Shown piece after piece: positions 1 through 6,894 of a stretch of 12,581 nt of DNA. This DNA comes from Bacteroidales bacterium. GTDB taxonomy: Bacteria > Bacteroidota > Bacteroidia > Bacteroidales > UBA3824. The DNA is taken from assembly GCA_016287995.1 (NCBI GenBank), contig JAEEXW010000045.1, forward strand, positions 1 to 12,581. The letters are read 5' to 3'. The notes under the pieces were generated by a model. The model did not search any database and had not been told where the DNA came from. It saw nothing but the letters and a program-made list of their open reading frames with translations. Every line of letters begins with the position of its first letter. Positions within the stretch are counted from its first letter, which is position 1. The translations under genes and the position numbers were made by a program.

Positions 1-761
1 GTGATCTCGTTTCTGAATGATTTTCCTATCTGTCCTACGCCGAAAGGCACTTTTCTTCTCGTTGTGCGCTGAATGTTTTTGAAGTTTACGAAAATACCCT
101 GAGCCGTTTCGGGACGGAGATAAATCGTTGACTGTTCGTCAGATACGCTACCCATTTTGGTTTGGAACATAAGGTTGAACTGACGTACTTCCGTCCAGTT
201 TTTGGTTCCTGAAATAGGACAAACGATTTCGCAGTCGATTATTATTTGACGGAGTTCTTCCAAATCATTGGCGTTGAGGGCTTTGTCATAACGGGCTGTT
301 AATTCGTCGATTTCTTTTTGTGTTGCCAAAACTCTTTCGTTTGTAGAGACAAATTGTTCTTTATTGAATTTGTCGCCGAAACGTTTTTGAGCCTTTTCAA
401 CTTCTTTTTCGATTTTAGCGTAAAGTTTATCGCGGTATTCTTCTATCAAATTGTCAGCGCGGTAACGTTTTTTAGAATCTTTGTTGTCGATAAGCGGGTC
501 GTTGAAAGCCGAAACGTGTCCCGAAGCCTCCCAAGTTTTAGGGTGCATAAAAATTGCCGCGTCAATGCCGACAATGTTTTCATGAAGCCTTGTCATAAAC
601 TTCCACCAATATTCTTTGATGTTGTTTTTGAGTTCCACGCCGTTCTGACCGTAATCGTAAACGGCTGCAAGACCGTCATAAATATCGCTTGAAGGAAATA
701 TAAAACCGTATTCCTTGCAGTGCGAAATGATTTTTTTCAAGAGATCTTCTTGTTGTGCCAT
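1..761 (-). CDS. glyS: Glycyl-tRNA synthetase, N-terminal part (cut by window edge)
   Basis: Cytoplasmic class II aminoacyl-tRNA synthetase that charges tRNA-Gly. I translated it from the ATG at 761 (MAQQEDLLKKII...); 253 complete codons are visible and the reading frame is open to the window edge. Seen: GHVSAFNDPL (residues 81-90) followed by an RADNLIEEY stretch near 101, the RPETAQGIF motif at 216-224, and class II motif 2 beginning GKSFRNEI at 246-253, where the window ends. This is the single-chain alpha2 type (family about 450-520 residues), not the separate glyQ/glyS alpha-beta type, so about half is present. The catalytic C-terminal half and the anticodon-binding domain lie outside. 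The aminotransferase homologue upstream ends only 31 bp before this start, so the two may be co-transcribed. I saw no convincing promoter in that gap. The family call is secure. Confidence 0.95.
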   Translation of the reverse strand, partial: MAQQEDLLKKIISHCKEYGFIFPSSDIYDGLAAVYDYGQNGVELKNNIKEYWWKFMTRLHENIVGIDAAIFMHPKTWEASGHVSAFNDPLIDNKDSKKRYRADNLIEEYRDKLYAKIEKEVEKAQKRFGDKFNKEQFVSTNERVLATQKEIDELTARYDKALNANDLEELRQIIIDCEIVCPISGTKNWTEVRQFNLMFQTKMGSVSDEQSTIYLRPETAQGIFVNFKNIQRTTRRKVPFGVGQIGKSFRNEI

Positions 762-792
762 TTTTTATATTATATAAAACGTGTTAATTTTC

Positions 793-1950
793 TTATTTTT
801 TCTGCGCTTTTATCAGTCTTTCAACGCCTTTTCTTATAACCTCGTCGGGACGCGCAAAACATATCCTGATTGCGTTGAAGCGGTTTTTGTCATGATAATA
901 CGCTGACATCGGGATTACAGCCACCCCGAAATCCTTTGCAAGGCTCAAAACAAATTCCTTGTTGTCCATGTCTGTCGCCTTTGAACAGTCAACCGTCTGA
1001 AACCAAGTGCCTTGCGAGGGCGTGAGTTGATATTTGCTGCCTTGAAGCATTGTGCATAACAAATCACGTTTAGCCCTGTATTCCTGCCTTATGAGGTCAA
1101 AAACGCCTGCCTTTGTGTTCAAAAGTTCCGTCATTGCATATTGAAGTGCGGAATTGCCGGAATTGCAGATGTAATTATGAATTTTTCTGATTTCGGCAGT
1201 GTAGTCTTGCGGTGCAATGCAAAAACCTGACTTCCAACCTGTTGCGTTGAAACCTCGGCTTAGCGAACTGATTAAGATTGTCTGTTTTGCGAGCAGCGGA
1301 AATTTTGAAATGCTCGTAAACTGTCCGTCAAAACAGATGTTTGCAAACGATTCGTCGCAAAGTACAGTTATTTTGCTGCCGACGATGATTTTTTGAAGGT
1401 TTCTGAAATCTTCTTCATTCAAAAGTTTTCCTGTCGGAATGTGCGGCGTGCTGATGATAATCATTTTTGTCCTTTGATTTACGGACATGATTACTTCGTT
1501 CCAGTCGATGGTGTAGTCGGGTGTTTTCATGGCTACAAAGACCGGGATTCCGCCGTTGATTCTGACGGCAGGCACGTAGTTTTCGGCGGCGGGTTCAATG
1601 ATTATGACCTCGTCGTCTTCATGGACAACCGCAGTTATAGCCGCCCAAACCGCTTCTGTCGCGCCTTCGGTAACTGTAACTTCGTTTTCCGGAGTGTATT
1701 TGTGAGAATACCGTTTGAAATAATAATCACAAACGGCAGCCCTTAATTCCGGTATACCTATATTCGGTGCATATTGGTTTTTGCCTGATTTTATGTATTT
1801 TACCACGAGGTCTTTGATTTCCTGCGGTATATTACAGTCAGGCAAAGACGATGCGAAATCAATCACGTCGTCTTTTTTTGCGTAGTCAAATATTTGATTT
1901 AACAGGGTATAATTGCCCTCCGGCAGTTTAGAACGTAACATTTTATTCAA
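793..1950 (-). CDS. Fold-type I aminotransferase homologue lacking the PLP lysine (probable pseudoenzyme)
   Basis: A 385-residue protein aligning from end to end with class I/II aminotransferases of the methionine/kynurenine transaminase type (YbdL/KAT-like, cytoplasmic). Retained: KNQYAPNIGIPELR (57-70), the phosphate-loop GATEA (96-100), the PLP-nitrogen Asp in CDES (D199), TGWKSG (237-242) and the substrate-carboxylate Arg in IRICFA (R362). Altered: the Schiff-base Lys, normally in S-S-F-[GS]-K-T, is Arg232 (SSLSRGF; codon CGA at 1255-1257). The Asn of HNPTG is Ile171 (HIPTG). The Tyr of DE(V/A)Y is Phe202. The aromatic that stacks on the PLP ring (PxY/F) is Ala122. Normal transamination therefore looks impossible, yet the frame is intact and full length. 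It may act as a ligand-binding or regulatory protein, or be at an early stage of decay. It sits between a terminator after fumarase and glyS. The family is certain; the loss of activity is inferred. Confidence 0.85.
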   Translation of the reverse strand: MNKMLRSKLPEGNYTLLNQIFDYAKKDDVIDFASSLPDCNIPQEIKDLVVKYIKSGKNQYAPNIGIPELRAAVCDYYFKRYSHKYTPENEVTVTEGATEAVWAAITAVVHEDDEVIIIEPAAENYVPAVRINGGIPVFVAMKTPDYTIDWNEVIMSVNQRTKMIIISTPHIPTGKLLNEEDFRNLQKIIVGSKITVLCDESFANICFDGQFTSISKFPLLAKQTILISSLSRGFNATGWKSGFCIAPQDYTAEIRKIHNYICNSGNSALQYAMTELLNTKAGVFDLIRQEYRAKRDLLCTMLQGSKYQLTPSQGTWFQTVDCSKATDMDNKEFVLSLAKDFGVAVIPMSAYYHDKNRFNAIRICFARPDEVIRKGVERLIKAQKK

Positions 1951-1962
1951 TTATTTGAGGGG

Positions 1963-1994
1963 CTAAATTATTAATTTTTTTTCTAACCGTCAAA
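1963..1994 (-). promoter_or_regulatory. Possible Bacteroidota-type promoter for the aminotransferase homologue
   Basis: On the minus strand TTTG (1991-1994) is followed after 20 bp by TAATTTAG (1963-1970), one mismatch from the Bacteroidota -7 consensus TAnnTTTG. It lies just past the fumarase terminator, which fits a new transcription unit. Only 12 bp separate the element from the start codon, so the leader would be very short. That and the mismatch keep confidence low. Confidence 0.3.
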
Positions 1995-2007
1995 TTTTTT
2001 TTAGAAT

Positions 2008-2037
2008 AAAAAAAGCCGCGAATTTTTTTTCGCGGCT
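2008..2037 (-). terminator. Intrinsic terminator after fumarase
   Basis: Inverted repeat AGCCGCG (2014-2020) and CGCGGCT (2031-2037): a 7-bp GC-rich stem with a 10-nt loop. On the minus strand it is followed by a T run (complement of 2008-2014), 12 bp past the fumarase stop codon. Placement and structure fit a rho-independent terminator for the fumarase transcript. Confidence 0.8.
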
Positions 2038-2049
2038 AAAATAAAAAAG

Positions 2050-3699
2050 TTAAATTATCGTGCAACCCGCACACGGTTTCAATTGTTTGAAGAAGTCGTT
2101 GCCCTTGTCATCAACAAGGATAAACGCCGGAAAATCTTGAACTTTGATTTTCCAAATTGCTTCCATTCCGAGTTCGGGATATTCAACACATTCAATTGAT
2201 TTGATGTTGTTTTGAGCAAGGATTGCAGCCGGACCTCCGATTGAACCGAGATAGAATCCACCGTGCTTTTTACAAGCATTTGTAACAGCCTCGGTGCGGT
2301 TGCCTTTCGCTAACATTATCATAGAACCGCCGTGATCTTGAAATTCGTCAACATACGGATCCATTCTGTTTGCAGTTGTCGGACCCATTGAACCGCAAGG
2401 CATTCCTGCCGGAGTTTTAGCCGGACCTGCGTAATAAATCGGGTGATCTTTCATATATTGCGGTAAGTCTTCACCTGCGTCAAGTCTTGCTTTGAGTTTT
2501 GCGTGTGCGATGTCGCGGCCTACGATGATTGTGCCGTTTAGTGAAAGTCTTGTTGCAACGGGATATTTTGTCAAAATCTTGCAAACTTCGCTCATCGGCT
2601 GATCGAGGTCGATTTTAACAGCGTTGCCTTCGCCTGCTTGACGGAGTTCTTCGGGGATAAGTTCGGTTGGATTATCGTCCATTTTTTCAATCCAAATACC
2701 GTCTTTGTTGATTTTTGCCTTGATGTTACGGTCAGCAGAGCAACTAACGCCAAGACCTATCGGACAACTTGCGCCGTGTCTTGGAAGACGAATTACTCTC
2801 ACGTCATGAGCCATATATTTACCGCTGAATTGTGCGCCAAGACCAATTTTGTAAGCCTCTTTCAAGAGTTCTTTTTCGAGTTCAACATCGCGGAAAGCGC
2901 GGCCTGTTTCATCGCCGGTGGTCGGGAGTGTGTCGTAATAATGCGTTGAAGCGAGTTTTACGGTCAAGAGGTTTTTCTCTGCTGACGTTCCGCCGATTAC
3001 AAAAGCGATATGATAAGGAGGACAAGCAGCCGTACCGAGAGATTTCATTTTTTCAACAAGGAAAGGAACAAGCGTTCCCGGATTCTGAATCCTTGCTTTG
3101 GTCTCTTGATAAAGATATGTTTTGTTGGCAGAGCCGCCGCCTTTGGTTACCATCAAAAAGCGATATTCCATACCTTCGGTTGCTTCGATGTCGATTTGAG
3201 CGGGGAGGTTACAACGGGTGTTTTTCTCCTCATACATACTCAAAGGCGCGTTTTGAGAATAACGCAAATTGTCCTGAGTATAAGTGTTATAAACGCCTTT
3301 TGAAAGGTATTCTTCGTCGCAAAAGCCCGTCCATACCTGCTGACCTTTTTCGCCGTGAATAATCGCCGTGCCAGTGTCCTGACAAAGCGGCAACTGACCT
3401 TTTACCGAAACTTCTGCATTTCTTAAAAATGTTAAAGCAACGTATTTGTCGTTTTCAGAGGCTTCGGGGTCGCGTAAGATTTTTGCAACTTGAAGGTTGT
3501 GCGAGCGGCGGAGCATAAACGATACATCGTGAAAAGCCTGCTGAGAAAGTTTTTCCAAGGCTTCGGGGCTAACTTTTAAAATAGGTTTGCCTTCAAATTC
3601 GCTTACCGAAACGCCTTCTTTTGAAAGGAGATAATATTCCGTTTCATCTTTGCCCAACTGAAACATCGGGGCATACTTAAATTCGGGAATGTTTGCCAT
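2050..3699 (-). CDS. fumA: Class I fumarate hydratase ([4Fe-4S] type)
   Basis: A 549-residue homodimeric-type class I fumarase, close to the E. coli FumA/FumB length (548). It interconverts fumarate and malate in the cytoplasm (TCA cycle, or the reductive branch from oxaloacetate to succinate in anaerobes). The N-terminal alpha-type domain carries the three expected cluster cysteines: C106 in [11 protein letters not shown]226 in GTAACPPYH and C320 in GVSCSADRN, matching E. coli 105, 224 and 318. KGGGSANK lies at 186-193. The C-terminal beta-type domain has the [14 protein letters not shown] motif (436-449). No key residue is missing. The start at 3699 gives [11 protein letters not shown], typical of the family. 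A promoter match lies 34 bp upstream and a terminator follows the stop, so it is probably monocistronic. The labile cluster suggests an anaerobic or microaerophilic host. The symbol could equally be fumB; the family call is secure. Confidence 0.97.
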   Translation of the reverse strand: MANIPEFKYAPMFQLGKDETEYYLLSKEGVSVSEFEGKPILKVSPEALEKLSQQAFHDVSFMLRRSHNLQVAKILRDPEASENDKYVALTFLRNAEVSVKGQLPLCQDTGTAIIHGEKGQQVWTGFCDEEYLSKGVYNTYTQDNLRYSQNAPLSMYEEKNTRCNLPAQIDIEATEGMEYRFLMVTKGGGSANKTYLYQETKARIQNPGTLVPFLVEKMKSLGTAACPPYHIAFVIGGTSAEKNLLTVKLASTHYYDTLPTTGDETGRAFRDVELEKELLKEAYKIGLGAQFSGKYMAHDVRVIRLPRHGASCPIGLGVSCSADRNIKAKINKDGIWIEKMDDNPTELIPEELRQAGEGNAVKIDLDQPMSEVCKILTKYPVATRLSLNGTIIVGRDIAHAKLKARLDAGEDLPQYMKDHPIYYAGPAKTPAGMPCGSMGPTTANRMDPYVDEFQDHGGSMIMLAKGNRTEAVTNACKKHGGFYLGSIGGPAAILAQNNIKSIECVEYPELGMEAIWKIKVQDFPAFILVDDKGNDFFKQLKPCAGCTII

Positions 3700-3733
3700 T
3701 TTTTATCTATGTTTTGATTGTTGTTAGATTTGG

Positions 3734-3763
3734 CAAATGTACTATTTTTTTTGTGAAAACAAG
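3734..3763 (-). promoter_or_regulatory. Bacteroidota-type promoter for fumarase
   Basis: On the minus strand CTTG (3760-3763) is followed by TACATTTG (3734-3741), a full match to the -7 element TAnnTTTG with about 18-20 bp spacing to the upstream TTG element. It lies 34 bp before the fumarase ATG and downstream of the small gene's terminator, as expected for an independent fumarase promoter. Sequence match only; no start-site data. Confidence 0.55.
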
Positions 3764-3775
3764 TAATTTTTTGCC

Positions 3776-3820
3776 AAAAAAAATTTTGACCCGCCGTTTA
3801 TAGGAAACTGCGGGCCAAAA
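3776..3820 (-). terminator. Terminator of the small membrane-protein gene
   Basis: A long interrupted hairpin: TTTTG/CAAAA (3784-3788 with 3816-3820), CCCGC/GCGGG (3790-3794 with 3810-3814) and GTTT/AAAC (3796-3799 with 3805-3808), closing on a 5-nt loop, with single mismatches between segments. Reading the minus strand it ends in a run of eight T (complement of 3776-3783). It begins 12 bp after the stop codon of the 40-residue ORF, which supports that ORF being a real transcribed gene. Confidence 0.75.
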
Positions 3821-3832
3821 TACTTTTTTAAA

Positions 3833-3955
3833 TTAAAGCGAAGTGTTTTTGTGTTTGGGTTTTGATTCGTTTTTATACTCGTGTCTTATGAACAATTTTA
3901 AACCGAAAAAAATCAACAGCACTTCTGCTGCAACAATAAACCAACTATAATCCAT
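3833..3955 (-). CDS. 40-residue single-pass membrane protein, divergent from the LysR regulator
   Basis: Small ORF found by reading the minus strand: ATG at 3955, TAA at 3833-3835, 40 residues beginning MDYSWFIVAAEVLL. Residues 5-23 form one hydrophobic, membrane-spanning stretch (WFIVAAEVLLIFFGLKLFI) that contains a charged residue, Glu11. Residues 24-40 are a hydrophilic tail rich in Lys, Arg and His, predicting N-out/C-in topology. I do not recognise the family. Support for a real gene: a promoter match with correct spacing 27 bp upstream, an intrinsic terminator right after the stop, and head-to-head placement with a LysR-type regulator, whose targets are often the divergent gene. Single-pass peptides this short commonly tune a larger membrane complex or transporter, but no partner is evident here. 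Function unknown. Confidence 0.6.
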   Translation of the reverse strand: MDYSWFIVAAEVLLIFFGLKLFIRHEYKNESKPKHKNTSL

Positions 3956-3982
3956 GATGTCTTAATTTTAAGTTTTACGTTG

Positions 3983-4014
3983 CAAAATTACGCCTAAAAA
4001 AACTTCCGTGCAAG
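3983..4014 (-). promoter_or_regulatory. Promoter of the small membrane-protein gene
   Basis: Minus strand: CTTG (4011-4014), 20 bp, then TAATTTTG (3983-3990), an exact match to TAnnTTTG. It ends 27 bp before the ATG of the 40-residue ORF. It faces away from the LysR promoter, leaving both palindromes between the two. Confidence 0.55.
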
Positions 4015-4027
4015 CGTTTGTTATAGT

Positions 4028-4042
4028 TTGTTTCGATAACAA
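4028..4042. promoter_or_regulatory. Minor palindrome, possible second regulator site
   Basis: TTGTT (4028-4032), 5-nt centre TCGAT, then AACAA (4038-4042). On the minus strand it reads TTATCGAAAC, sharing the TATCG core with the larger palindrome. Its centre is 41 bp from that of the larger one, about four helical turns, as expected for paired sites bound by a LysR-type tetramer. It lies just upstream of the small gene's -33 region. Confidence 0.35.
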
Positions 4043-4063
4043 GACATCCAAAAAAACGAAGTC

Positions 4064-4088
4064 TTACTATCGTTAAAAACGATAGTAA
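4064..4088. promoter_or_regulatory. Perfect 11-bp-arm palindrome, probable LysR-type operator
   Basis: Arms TTACTATCGTT (4064-4074) and AACGATAGTAA (4078-4088) are perfectly complementary around a 3-nt AAA centre. The core CTAT-N11-ATAG has the dyad layout of LysR-type binding sites. It lies between the divergent promoters, about 50 bp upstream of the expected regulator start site. No T run follows on either strand, so it is not an intrinsic terminator. Binding by the adjacent regulator is inferred. Confidence 0.6.
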
Positions 4089-4115
4089 AAAGTTAACGGT
4101 TTGGAAAAAAATGTG

Positions 4116-4123
4116 TAACTTTG
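4116..4123 (+). promoter_or_regulatory. -7 element of the LysR regulator promoter
   Basis: TAACTTTG matches TAnnTTTG exactly, 20 bp before the ATG at 4144. A clear -33 TTTG at the right spacing is missing (the nearest TTTG at 4100-4103 is too close), consistent with an activated or autoregulated promoter. Transcription would start near 4128, so the in-frame ATG at 4111 cannot be the start used. Confidence 0.45.
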
Positions 4124-4143
4124 CGGCGTTTTTTTATATTGTT

Positions 4144-5031
4144 ATGGAATTAAGACAACTGAGATATTTTTTGCGGGTGGCTGAAACCTTGAATTTTTCA
4201 GTCGCCTCAAAAGAACTTTTTGTAACCCAAAGTACGCTTTCACAGCAGATTTTGAATCTTGAACAAGAACTTGGTCAGCCTCTTTTTGAGCGCAATCCTC
4301 ATAACGTGATGTTGACGGAGGGAGGTCGGTTGCTTGAACCTCTTGCTAAGGAGATTGTTTACGGTTCGGAGATTTGCAAACAACAACTTCTTGATTTAAA
4401 AGATTTGAAGTCGGGCGAACTTAATATCGGGGTTACGTTTTCTTTCAGCAGTATTGCAAGTGAGACAATGTTGAAGTTTTTGAACAGGTATCCTAACATA
4501 AAAATCAACGTTCAGTACGCTCCTATGTCAGAACTTATGGACAAACTTGTTAAACATGATTTGGATTTTGTTTTGGCTTTTAAGCCGACGGCGCATTACA
4601 CTAATATAAATAGTGAAGTGCTTTTCAAAAATAGTCTTTCTGCTATTGTAAACGAGTTTCACCCGTTAGCAAAGCAGAAGACCGTAACTTTTAGAGAACT
4701 CGAACGTTATGATTTTGCATTGCCGTCGCGTGGGCTTCAAGCCAGACATGCCTTTGAAAAAATTATTGACGGCAAAAATTATTCTTTCCGCGTAAAAGTT
4801 GAAATCAATTATATTCACATGCTTTTCCGTTTGATACGTAACACTCAGTACGTTACTGTTTTGAGTGAGTCAACGGTTTTAAACGAACACGGCTTACGGG
4901 CGGTACTTCTTGACGAACCCGACAACGATATGGACGGTTGTATTCACACGTTGAAAAACTCTTATTTAAAAAATTCCGCGAAAGAATTTATCTCAATGTT
5001 GCGTCAGGCGGCAATGCTGCTGAAATCATAA
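4144..5031 (+). CDS. LysR-type transcriptional regulator
   Basis: A 295-residue DNA-binding regulator with standard two-domain architecture. The winged helix-turn-helix covers about residues 1-60: MELRQLRYFLRVAETLNFS, then the recognition helix around TQSTLSQQILNLE (28-40), then LFER and LTEGGR. A linker helix runs to about 90. The effector-binding, periplasmic-binding-protein-like domain starts at GELNIGVTFSFS (91-102). I chose ATG 4144 because it gives the canonical start of the family; the frame extends upstream to an ATG at 4111, but that overlaps the -7 element and adds an atypical hydrophobic leader. Effector unknown; the general form resembles CynR/CysB-like members, which is not specific. 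It diverges from a 40-residue membrane protein with two palindromes between, so autoregulation plus control of that gene is the simplest reading. Its 3' end converges with the T9SS protein gene 16 bp away, with no clear terminator between. Confidence 0.93.
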   Translation: MELRQLRYFLRVAETLNFSVASKELFVTQSTLSQQILNLEQELGQPLFERNPHNVMLTEGGRLLEPLAKEIVYGSEICKQQLLDLKDLKSGELNIGVTFSFSSIASETMLKFLNRYPNIKINVQYAPMSELMDKLVKHDLDFVLAFKPTAHYTNINSEVLFKNSLSAIVNEFHPLAKQKTVTFRELERYDFALPSRGLQARHAFEKIIDGKNYSFRVKVEINYIHMLFRLIRNTQYVTVLSESTVLNEHGLRAVLLDEPDNDMDGCIHTLKNSYLKNSAKEFISMLRQAAMLLKS

Positions 5032-5047
5032 AAATTTTGTCTCGTTT

Positions 5048-6217
5048 TTATAATTTATGAATAAAACCTGATAATTTTTTTGCAGCCTTTCCGTCGCTGT
5101 AAAGAACCGAATAAAAATACGTTCCCGGACGGCAGTCAGAGCCTGACCATTTGAAATCAGGATTTTTTGACGAAAACACTTTCTGACCGTTGCGGTTGAA
5201 AATTTCAATGCTCAAAAACTGAGGCCGTATGTCGTAGTTTATGTGAAAATAGTCATTTATTCCGTCTCCGTCGGGAGTAAAAACGTTCGGAATAGTCAAC
5301 TCAATTTCTTTTATCTCCTCCGGCGTGATAACCGGCTCTGGATCTGGCTCAGGTTCTGGCAGCGGTTCGGGTTCAGGTTCGGGTTCAGGTTCGGGTTCAG
5401 GTTCGGGTTCAGGTTCAGGCTCAGGTTCAGGCTCAGGTTGAGGTTCAGGCTGCGGTTCTGGCTCTGGCTGTGGCTGAGGTTCGGGTTCTGGTTGCGGCTC
5501 AGGCTCAGGTTCTGGTTCAGGTTCTGGTTGCGGTTCTTCTTTTTTGGGGTTGACAGTAATCCGCATTTGTACAGAATTGCTGCAAGAGCCCAAGGTTTGC
5601 GTAACCGTTACAACATAAACGCCTTCTTTCGGATAAGAAAGTGCAATTTTTCCCGTTAATTCGTCCTGCCACTCAACTTTGGCATCGGGAGAGGAAAACG
5701 TTAAAACCGCATCAGGATTATAATTCGATATTTTTAAAGCGAATTGTTCATCTTCCGTAACAGAGGTTTCATAAACTACCGGCGTAACAATTTCCGGCTC
5801 AACAGGAATGAACGGGTCGAGTTGAGGTTGCGGTTCGGGTTCTGGCTCAGGCTCGTGTTTAGGCTCTGGTTCAGGTTCAATATTGCTTTTGACAATAACT
5901 TTTACTGCTGTTGAATTTATGCAACGAGTATTGTGATTGTATTGTTCAAACAAATCAAAATCGTATGTTCCTTCGTATGGAAATGTAAGATAAACCTTAC
6001 ACTTGTCGCCGTGTTGTTCAATGCGGTATTTCATACCACCGTTTTGTTTCATTTGTATAGCGAGAAAGGAAAAATTTTTATCGGCAAGTCCGCTGACATT
6101 GAGCGCAACTTCCTCGCCGACCGTGGCTTCAAAGGTGTAGTCCGCCACAAACTTACCTTGCGCTTTGACACACAACACCGCCGCTAAAAATATAAAAATG
6201 CAAAAAATCTTTTTCAT
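5048..6217 (-). CDS. T9SS type B cargo with Pro-Glu linkers (gliding-motility-associated C-terminal domain)
   Basis: A 389-residue exported protein. A signal peptide occupies residues 1-20 ([16 protein letters not shown]..., cleavage after KAQ). Two Ig/PKD-like beta domains follow (about 22-112 and 148-223), separated by a short Pro-Glu linker (114-131). A second linker of about 68 residues (228-295) is almost pure PE/PQ dipeptide. The C-terminal domain (308-389) begins [16 protein letters not shown], continues [12 protein letters not shown] and ends GTYFYSV...SGFIHKL: the type B T9SS sorting domain (CHU_C, TIGR04131-like). The protein is thus predicted to cross the outer membrane and stay at the surface or be released. 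The PE stretches should act as extended spacers. The gene begins 2 bp after the stop of the 193-residue exported protein, so the two form an operon. No catalytic domain is visible; a structural or adhesin role is likely but unproven. Confidence 0.88.
   Translation of the reverse strand: MKKIFCIFIFLAAVLCVKAQGKFVADYTFEATVGEEVALNVSGLADKNFSFLAIQMKQNGGMKYRIEQHGDKCKVYLTFPYEGTYDFDLFEQYNHNTRCINSTAVKVIVKSNIEPEPEPKHEPEPEPEPQPQLDPFIPVEPEIVTPVVYETSVTEDEQFALKISNYNPDAVLTFSSPDAKVEWQDELTGKIALSYPKEGVYVVTVTQTLGSCSNSVQMRITVNPKKEEPQPEPEPEPEPEPQPEPEPQPQPEPEPQPEPQPEPEPEPEPEPEPEPEPEPEPEPEPLPEPEPDPEPVITPEEIKEIELTIPNVFTPDGDGINDYFHINYDIRPQFLSIEIFNRNGQKVFSSKNPDFKWSGSDCRPGTYFYSVLYSDGKAAKKLSGFIHKL
5340..5540. repeat. Hexanucleotide tandem repeat encoding the Pro-Glu linker
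   Basis: Imperfect 6-bp repeat of the form GGTTC(A/G) or GG(C/T)T(C/G)(A/T/G) on the plus strand. It contains four perfect tandem copies of the 12-mer GGTTCGGGTTCA (5364-5411). On the coding (minus) strand this reads CCT/CCC for Pro and GAA for Glu. The unit equals two codons, so gain or loss of units keeps the frame. The near-uniform codon choice points to expansion by slippage. Confidence 0.9.
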
Positions 6218-6219
6218 AA

Positions 6220-6801
6220 TCAGTCTTTGGTTATGGTTAATGTTTTGAGTTCGGGTGCGATTTCTGCCGTATTGTTTACTGTCGGGAACCCTTCGCAGCC
6301 GTTACCGTCGGTTACTTTTATGATTTTGTATTTGCCGGCAATTTTTTCAACGGTGAATTTTTCTGTTGTGATGTTTTCTGCAATTTTTTCAGTGCCGTTA
6401 ACCGTGTAGATTACTTTTAGCGGCGGAACAGAATTTTTAGGAAATACAAATTGAAGGTTTTCCGTAAAACATATTTGCGCATTGTCAAACTCCGCTTCGG
6501 GTGCTTTTGAAAATTTTACTTTTACGAAAGAAACTTCGCTTTGGCAGCCGTCGGTGTTTTCTTCGTAAACTGAAAGCGTACCCTCTTTTTCCCATTTTAC
6601 GGAGACCTTTCCGTTTGTGTTTTCGTCTTTTGTGATTTTGCCGGCATCTTCGGGCGAAATGAACCATATATATTCCGAATTTTCAACGGGGTTTTCTATA
6701 TGGTAAAATTTTTCTGCGCCCTGACACACGGTCTGTGTTTCCTGCGAATAAGCCGCACAGCACGCAGCGGCGGCTAAAAGTGTTAATAAAAAGTGTTTCA
6801 T
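6220..6801 (-). CDS. Exported Ig/PKD-like protein, partner of the T9SS cargo
   Basis: A 193-residue protein with a signal peptide ([20 protein letters not shown], cleavage after Gln20). The mature part has two beta-rich segments, each resembling PKD/Ig-like modules of Bacteroidota surface proteins: [11 protein letters not shown]...[13 protein letters not shown]...GCQSEV (about 25-95), then [11 protein letters not shown]...[10 protein letters not shown] (about 108-168). The cysteines (C25, C85, C111, C164) may form disulphides outside the cytoplasm. No sorting domain, transmembrane helix or lipobox is seen, so it may be periplasmic or bound to the larger protein encoded 2 bp downstream, whose N-terminal region has a similar fold type. 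A -7 promoter match 41 bp upstream suggests it is the first gene of a two-gene operon. No specific family or enzymatic function is recognised. Confidence 0.75.
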   Translation of the reverse strand: MKHFLLTLLAAAACCAAYSQETQTVCQGAEKFYHIENPVENSEYIWFISPEDAGKITKDENTNGKVSVKWEKEGTLSVYEENTDGCQSEVSFVKVKFSKAPEAEFDNAQICFTENLQFVFPKNSVPPLKVIYTVNGTEKIAENITTEKFTVEKIAGKYKIIKVTDGNGCEGFPTVNNTAEIAPELKTLTITKD

Positions 6802-6842
6802 CGATGTAACTTTATAATGTTTTTGTGTATAAAAATCCGTTA

Positions 6843-6850
6843 CAAAGTTA
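6843..6850 (-). promoter_or_regulatory. -7 element for the two-gene secreted-protein operon
   Basis: Minus strand TAACTTTG, an exact TAnnTTTG match, 41 bp before the ATG of the 193-residue protein and just downstream of the hydrolase terminator. No good -33 TTTG at 18-20 bp spacing was found. Confidence 0.45.
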
Positions 6851-6866
6851 CAAGTTTTTTTTATAC

Positions 6867-6894
6867 AAAAATTTACCCTTTCGGGTAAATTTTT
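6867..6894 (-). terminator. Terminator of the purE-hydrolase transcript
   Basis: Perfect 12-bp stem: 6867-6878 pairs with 6883-6894. On the minus strand the loop is GAAA, a stable GNRA-type tetraloop, and the 3' arm ends in five T. The hydrolase stop codon (6893-6895) overlaps the base of the stem, so termination is coupled tightly to the end of translation. Confidence 0.8.

Noticed and set aside
318..692. 124-codon plus-strand frame
   Set aside because: Antisense to the glycyl-tRNA synthetase, which continues through the window edge with all expected motifs.
2832..3362. 176-codon plus-strand frame
   Set aside because: Antisense to the fumarase gene; the product has no family features.
4064..4088. 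Large palindrome as a transcription terminator
   Set aside because: No T run on either strand and no gene ends there; a position between divergent promoters fits an operator better.
4111..4143. Upstream ATG of the LysR regulator
   Set aside because: It overlaps the TAACTTTG -7 element and would add 11 hydrophobic residues before the canonical family start at 4144.
5243..5659. Plus-strand frame rich in FGFR/RLRF repeats
   Set aside because: Exact antisense of the Pro-Glu hexamer repeat; the low-complexity product is a shadow, and the minus-strand gene has a signal peptide and sorting domain.
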